Positions 59,580 through 64,000 of a stretch of 64,000 nt of DNA are shown one piece after another. The notes under the pieces are model-generated. The model saw nothing but the letters and a program-made list of their open reading frames with translations, was not told the DNA's origin and did no database searches. This DNA is from Nemophila menziesii. Taxonomy: Eukaryota > Streptophyta > Magnoliopsida > Boraginales > Hydrophyllaceae. The first letter of the stretch is position 1, and every line of letters starts with the position of its first letter. The position numbers were made by a program, and so were the translations under genes. The DNA is taken from NCBI GenBank assembly GCA_029959085.1, contig JARWIR010000023.1, forward strand, positions 6,647,860 to 6,711,859, read 5' to 3'.

Positions 59580-59992
59580 CTCATCAACCCCTGGAGTTTG
59601 ATCAAGTTGTATTTTTCTATCAGGACCACCTTCCATAAAAGCATCCCCAAATACAGATGGTTCCATTGCCAATTTAAGTACCCCTTGATGAAAACCAGAC
59701 ATCTACATCTCCAATAAGAAATAATTAATTTCATTTCTAAATAAACTTTAGATAATTAATTTCATAATTACTTGCATACCATTCCTTTCAAACCATTTGT
59801 TTCTGCTCCTTTTAGTATCGAATCCGACACTTCAGTAATTGCCTCAAATAATATATTGGATCCTGCAGATTTTAACTGAAAGGAGAAAACAAATTTGATT
59901 TCAAAAACTGAATGAATATGTAAAAATGCAAAAAACTACTTACAGTTTTTCCCAGGTCACCGAAATAACGTTTTGTACCCGAAAAGCCTTTT
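59580..59992 (-). pseudogene. Captured VPS13 C-terminal exons (three, in frame)
   Basis: Minus strand: exon 59992-59944 (KGFSGTKRYFGDLGKT), exon 59875-59780 (LKSAGSNILFEAITEVSDSI, then LKGAETNGLKGM), and exon 59702-59580 (SGFHQGVLKLAMEPSV, AFMEGGPDRKIQL, TPGVDE). Each intron has GT/AG borders and the exons join in one open frame of ~90 codons. The segments match the C-terminal region of plant VPS13-type lipid-transfer proteins as I remember them. The remaining thousands of residues are absent, so it cannot be a full VPS13. It lies antisense to the PIP fragment inside the MULE. Confidence 0.75.
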
Positions 59993-60690
59993 CTGTTGAT
60001 ACATTTACTTATAAGCTTAAACGTACCTATATTCAATTCATTCATTCATTATTGTATGTAAATTACTATTCATCGACTAGATAAGCTAATAATCAGCTTG
60101 TATGTAATCCATGAAATTGAGAAACCGGTTGAATAAATTTAAAAAGCAGCAACATCCATATATCTAGTTACATCTACCAAAATAAAGTCAAGATTAATTG
60201 CACAATATGTCCCTGTGTTATGCAAAAATAGCAAAAATACACGCACATGCTTTTAAAACTAACATATACACCCCTGTGGTATAAAATAACATTGTAAATC
60301 AACACCTCTTCAGGTTTTTCTTTGTTATATCGTCTATAATCAGGGATTGAAGGTGCAATTTACATTTACAAGTCATTCAAAGCTTGAGTAATGAAGCTGA
60401 AAGATCATTAAAGATAATTAACACTTTACTGAAGTACTAAATTAAATAGAAGAACACTAATTTAAAAGATCAAATTAAATCAATTACAGTTAAAGATGAT
60501 TTAGTAGTTCATTTGAGTTCACTTATCAAAACCTTAACCGGGTCAATTATCTCTCCAGATGAAATTAACAAATTAAATGTGATAAATTCACCACTTTCAG
60601 CATTTTCATTCACTTAGACGCATTAAAAACACAAATTTATATACAGTAAGTAAATGTTCAGGTAAAATCAAAAAAAAATTACCTGTTTAC
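59993..60690. other. AT-rich MULE interior, no gene assigned
   Basis: Contains phrases such as ATATGTCCCTGTGTTATG and ACACCCCTGTGGTAT near 60200-60290 that look like another small inserted repeat. No ORF or domain recognised. Confidence 0.35.
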
Positions 60691-61243
60691 GAAAGGGTTA
60701 AAAAGTCTGTGACGGTGGTGGGAAGAGACTTCTTTTTCTTCGTTGTTCCTGTACGAGAGGGCGGAGGGTTTCATTTGCAGGAGAGATGCTTGGTGAACAA
60801 GGTGGAAAATAGATTAAGATCTGAGGAAATAAATTGCTTTTTTGGTTGTTCTTCCTGAGCGAAACGGCAGTGGTTTTCTTTTACATGAAAGTGTCTTGGT
60901 GAACAAGGTGAAGATCGAAGATCTGAGGAGGAGGTGTTTTTTTGGTAGTGGTTTAATGAACAGCGAAAAAACATTATCAATGTTTCTGATTTCAATTCAA
61001 ATTTGAATTTCAAAAAATAAGCAGTATTAGATATGGTAGGTAAGAAACAGATAAAGGTGTAAGAGATGGGACAAGTCTATCGTACTAGATGAGAGAGAGG
61101 GAGAAGACAGAAGTTGGTTACATTCGTCTGCATCGTTAGAATATCTTTTAAAAGTTGTTTTGGGCCTTTAAAAGTAGTATATATTGACTAGGATTTAAAA
61201 CATAAGTTTTCTATCTAGTTGGGCTTTAATAAGTAGTTTTCTC
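60691..61243 (-). repeat. Right TIR region of the MULE with leader-like DNA
   Basis: Reverse-complement partner of 46353-46640. It includes a direct repeat (GATCTTCACCTTGTTCACCAAG-like, twice, 60780-60920) and a CT-rich leader. An 80-codon minus-strand frame (61013-60771) spans it; it is Lys/Ser/Cys-containing with no recognised domain and is likely chance or a short MULE transcript. Confidence 0.5.
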
Positions 61244-61252
61244 ATTTTGAAT

Positions 61253-61557
61253 ATAAATAGAAATCATGGATTATATTCATAAAAAGATAAATAAACCCGG
61301 GTAGTCAAACCCCGGGCAATAAAGTCAAACCCCGGGCAATAAAGTCAAACCCCGGGGTTAAAAGTCAAAATATTACATAAACACTTAATAAAAGTCAAGA
61401 ATGTAAACTTAAATAAAATAAAAGTCTTAAACGTAATAAAATGAAAGTCAATCACGGGCCCGATAGATCTTCTCCTCGATCACTCTCTTCATCTTCATCT
61501 TCATCTTCATCTTCTTCTTCATCGGAGACCGGAGAGAGACCATTTTTTTCACGAGAT
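61253..61557 (-). other. C4 TNP1 downstream region
   Basis: On the minus strand, three tandem GGGGTTTGACTTTATTGCCC-type units (61300-61360), related to GTTTGACTTTTTATTCCCGG after TNP1 in C1 (near 31240). The resemblance shows that the MULE entered C4 just beyond its TNP1 gene. Confidence 0.65.
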
Positions 61558-63047
61558 TCATTGAGGCCTTTTGAGCAACTTCGTGAAAAAATCATCGGAC
61601 CTAGAGGAGCTCGGTGGAGCATCGTCATCCGGCATAGGAGGTAATCCTTGGACTGCGCGGAGCTCGTTCATCCCGTCGAATATCCGCTGTAACTTTCTCA
61701 CGTTCTTCTTTGCGGTCTCGTCCGAAACAGGCAGCTTCGGGTCCTTCTTTTTCTTGAAGACAGCTCCGATCGAAGGGATCCAGTGTCTACTCTTAGCCGG
61801 TTTCATCACCTCCTGAACCGTCTCCTTCAACGCTCCTATCTGCTCCTCCACTGGAACATCCTCAGCCGATTGGGTCCCCGTCTCGATAACCCGCTCCTTA
61901 AGCTTCTCCCGATAAACTCCCTGTAATAAAATTTCAAATAAATAATTAATAAATTTAAAGTTAAATAAAAACTAACAAAGAAATAAATTTAAAGTTAAAT
62001 AAAAACTTACACTAGCCTGCTCCCATCTATCATCGACCCATTTGCCCTTCGCCCCATCATATCCCAAGTACTCGAAGTATCCGCCCATCTGTGGAAGTGG
62101 GACCTCCTCTTGGGTCTGCTCGTCTATATAGCTCAGGGGCTCCTTCGTGTTAATCTTCAGCTTACCCTATAAAATATACATAAAAAATTATAATTATTAA
62201 AAAATTAAATTAAATAACTAATAAATTATATTTTTACTTTAATAAATTATACCTCGATAATCTCGTGGCAGGTCTGGGTTTGGTTCCGAGAACCTGACTT
62301 GTTCGGCTTCTTCTGGTTCTGCCGATTCTTCTTATTAATCTCCGCCTGAGCCTGTTACAATTCAAGTTAAAAAAATAAATAAACAATAATTTAATAATAA
62401 AATAATTAAATTTTGATTTTACCTTCTTGTTCGGGTCATTCATCATCTCAAGGATCAGCTTCCAATCCTCGGGAAGCACATCAGGTGGACACTCATCCGA
62501 ATCGCCATAATCGGCCTTCAAGTCATGCTTCCACCGTCTTTAAGCAGCGGACTGAGACTGCGTTAGCTTCCCACTAATAAAGTTCCAATCTCGGCGGGCC
62601 CTCCACTCCTCGAGGTTGAAGAACTCCTCGAGTTTTCCGAGGATCGTGGTCTTTAGTGCAGGCGGCACAACACTCCATGAGGGGTAGTAGGGAGGGACCG
62701 TTTCTCGAACCGCGAGACCCACCACTTGGGCCACGTGTTTCCCATATTCACCGAATGGGTTCCATTTGTCGTCGAGGATACAAAAATCTACCGGAAGGGG
62801 CCCACCTAGCTTCTCCTTGGCATCGTTGGCGGTTTTGAGAGTCGAGACATTTCGGTGTCTCCTCTTTCGCTTAACTGTTTAAGAAAAATATATTAATTAA
62901 TTTAGTAATTTATATTAATTGAATTTTATAAATTAATTTATATTTACCAGGCGGCTGATTACAATCGTTCAAGTTCGGGGGTTGATTCGGGTTCGGATCT
63001 TCACCGTTCCCGTCACCCCGGTGGTAGTTAGGCATTACTGCGACCAT
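61558..63047 (-). pseudogene. TNP1-type gene of C4, one nonsense codon
   Basis: Five exons on the minus strand: 63047-62948 (MVAVMPNYHRGDGNGEDPN), 62876-62423 (core RETVPPYYPSWSVVPPALK, LEEFFNLEEWRARRDW), 62351-62253 (NKKNRQNQKKPNKSGSRNQ), 62166-62011 (EEVPLPQMGGYFEYLGY) and 61920-61558 (AKKNVRKLQRIFDGMNEL, Ser-rich end). All introns have GT/AG borders. It resembles TNP1/Transposase_24 proteins, which probably bind the GTCGTCGG subterminal repeats. The only clear lesion is TAA at 62540-62542 where C1 has TAC (Tyr). It may be a recent pseudogene or produce a truncated protein. Confidence 0.75.
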
Positions 63048-64000
63048 CTATAACTGAAATAAAACTAATAAATTGTATTTTAGATTTTTTTTTATTAAAA
63101 ATTACAAAAAACACACATATAAATGTTAAAAAAAAATATTTTTCATAGTTTTTAAATTGTATATTATAAATTGCGTTTTAGTCCTCGTATTTTCAAAAAT
63201 TGCTAAAATACCCTAAAGTCCATAATATTTGTTTAAAAGTTTTTTAATTTGTTATTTAGTCCTTATATCATATATATTTACATAAAATACCCTAATTTGT
63301 CATTTAGTCCCTAAATTGCATTTTTAGTCCCTAGATTTTTCATATTTGCATAAAATACCCTAAATTCTTTAAAAATATAAAGTTTTTAAAATTGCATTTT
63401 ATTCCCTAAATTGCATTTTTAGTCCCTAGAGTTTTCATATTTGCATAAAAACTTCAAAACACATAAAAAATTAACATACACAAATTAACAAATAATCCTA
63501 AAACTTCTAAACATCAAAAATCATTACATCAAAACACATCTAAATACAAACCCTAATTTTTCTAAAAATTAACCAAAAAATCATGTTACATGGTATATTT
63601 AACAACAAAATACATATTCAGAATCTAAAATCTATCACAAAATCATGGAATTAACAAGAAATCCAATACAACATTAAAAAAAATCAATTCGAAAATTAAA
63701 AAAAATAGGTTTAGTCACGGATTTGTGGTACATGTTACGTGGAGATTATGTTGAACATATCCAGCAATCCATGCCAAGCAAGAGTAGAGGAAAAACAAAA
63801 ACAAAAAAAAAAGTTAGGATTTGATTTAGAAAATTGAAAAAAAATTGAAGAAATGATTAAGTTTTGGCATGGAATCACTTACATTTGATGTTATAGGGGT
63901 GTTGGAATGGCTCGGAACAGCTCCTTCTTCCTCGAAATCGACTTTTTTGAGAGTGTTTTGATGTTTTTGTGTTTCAGAAATGAGCTCGGTAGGGTTTAAT
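63048..64000 (-). other. C4 TNP1 5' UTR/intron region
   Basis: AT-rich DNA with repeated phrases (CCTAAATTGCATTTTTAGTCC near 63310 and 63405) typical of an intron in this element. At 63880-64000 a more balanced segment on the minus strand ends AACATCAAATGTAAGTGATT, plausible as an untranslated first exon and donor. No ORF recognised. Confidence 0.45.

Larger units (their letters stand above)
46353..61243. mobile_element. Giant Pack-MULE-like element with captured genes and satellite
   Basis: 14,891 bp. The left end GGGTGAATTAATTATAAAAG and inverted right end GAGAAAACTACTTATTAAAG are similar. They continue with matching blocks GCC(T/C)AAC, TAAAGGCCCAA and CTAACGA(C/T)G, giving diverged long TIRs. 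Flanks ATTTTAAAT (46344-46352) and ATTTTGAAT (61244-61252) form a 9-bp TSD with one mismatch, the MULE hallmark. Removing it joins AT-rich C4 DNA that matches the tail of C1. No transposase seen. It carries PIP and VPS13 fragments, other exon-like pieces, and a large tandem array. Confidence 0.75.
45770..64000 (-). mobile_element. CACTA element C4 (inverted orientation, right part outside window)
   Basis: The terminus CACTACAGCAGGTCGC starts at 45770 after trinucleotide AGT. It is followed by a dense array of CCGACGAC/GTCGTCGG units to about 46230, as in C1. A TNP1 gene in minus orientation lies at 61558-63047, with the same downstream GTTTGACTTT repeats as C1. The element thus reads right to left and extends past 64000. 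A MULE (46353-61243) sits between its TNP1 tail and its end. TNP2 would lie beyond the window. Confidence 0.8.

Noticed and set aside
60771..61013. Minus-strand 80-codon gene in the MULE right end
   Set aside because: It spans the diverged TIR/leader region and a local direct repeat, with no domain or second-copy support.
46353..61243. Helitron carrying gene fragments
   Set aside because: Inverted ends and a 9-bp flanking repeat are visible; Helitrons have no TIR or TSD, insert in AT and end CTRR after a hairpin.

Overview
This window is repeat-rich, AT-rich nuclear DNA from a flowering plant, probably a eudicot. It holds stacked transposable elements with old gene debris between them, and no gene I would call intact and functional. 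The plant origin follows from CACTA (En/Spm) elements with TNP2/TNP1-type genes, Athila/Tat-like Ty3/gypsy retrotransposons primed by tRNA-Asp, a Stowaway MITE, a tRNA-derived SINE, and captured pieces of NLR, PIP aquaporin and VPS13 genes. The species is not identifiable from sequence alone.

Layout. (1) 1-9006 and 36198-45769 are two direct copies of one segmental duplication, about 27 kb apart. Each carries the 3' part of an LTR retrotransposon (family B) nested in a CACTA element (C3), then about 4.3 kb of flanking DNA with a broken multi-exon gene. Since the duplication, copy 1 has gained a SINE and lost about 0.74 kb with templated filler. (2) 9007-11840 is AT-rich DNA without genes. (3) 11842-22760 is an old minus-strand Ty3/gypsy relic (pol remnant and LTR). 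Its LTR holds a young complete non-autonomous retrotransposon (family A, 13253-20833, TSD AGTGG) and a Stowaway MITE; its pol holds a 0.2-kb NLR fragment. (4) 24609-31785 is CACTA element C1 (TSD TTG), with a second CACTA (C2, 25679-29290) inserted at the start of its TNP2 gene. (5) 31786-33394 is a transposon-like gene relic and spacer. (6) 33395-40902 is CACTA C3, its TNP2 truncated by the family B relic. (7) 45770 to beyond the window end is CACTA C4, with its TNP1 gene on the minus strand near the right edge.

The standout object sits inside C4. It is a Mutator-like element of about 14.9 kb (46353-61243) with diverged TIRs and a 9-bp target duplication matching at 8 of 9 positions. It has no recognisable transposase. 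It holds a frameshifted piece of a PIP aquaporin, three in-frame VPS13 C-terminal exons with splice sites on the opposite strand, another exon-like segment, and about 8.5 kb of a 388-bp tandem satellite with higher-order duplication and an inverted block.

A second theme is the retrotransposons. Families A and B both lack protease/RT/RNase H/integrase cores and fuse a gag or protease piece to an integrase-tail-like piece. Both keep a long 3' noncoding region in which the order of elements is conserved: serial PPT-like motifs, a long-range stem, and two short hairpins, one with compensatory base changes between families. This looks like a cis-acting RNA programme kept by elements mobilised in trans.
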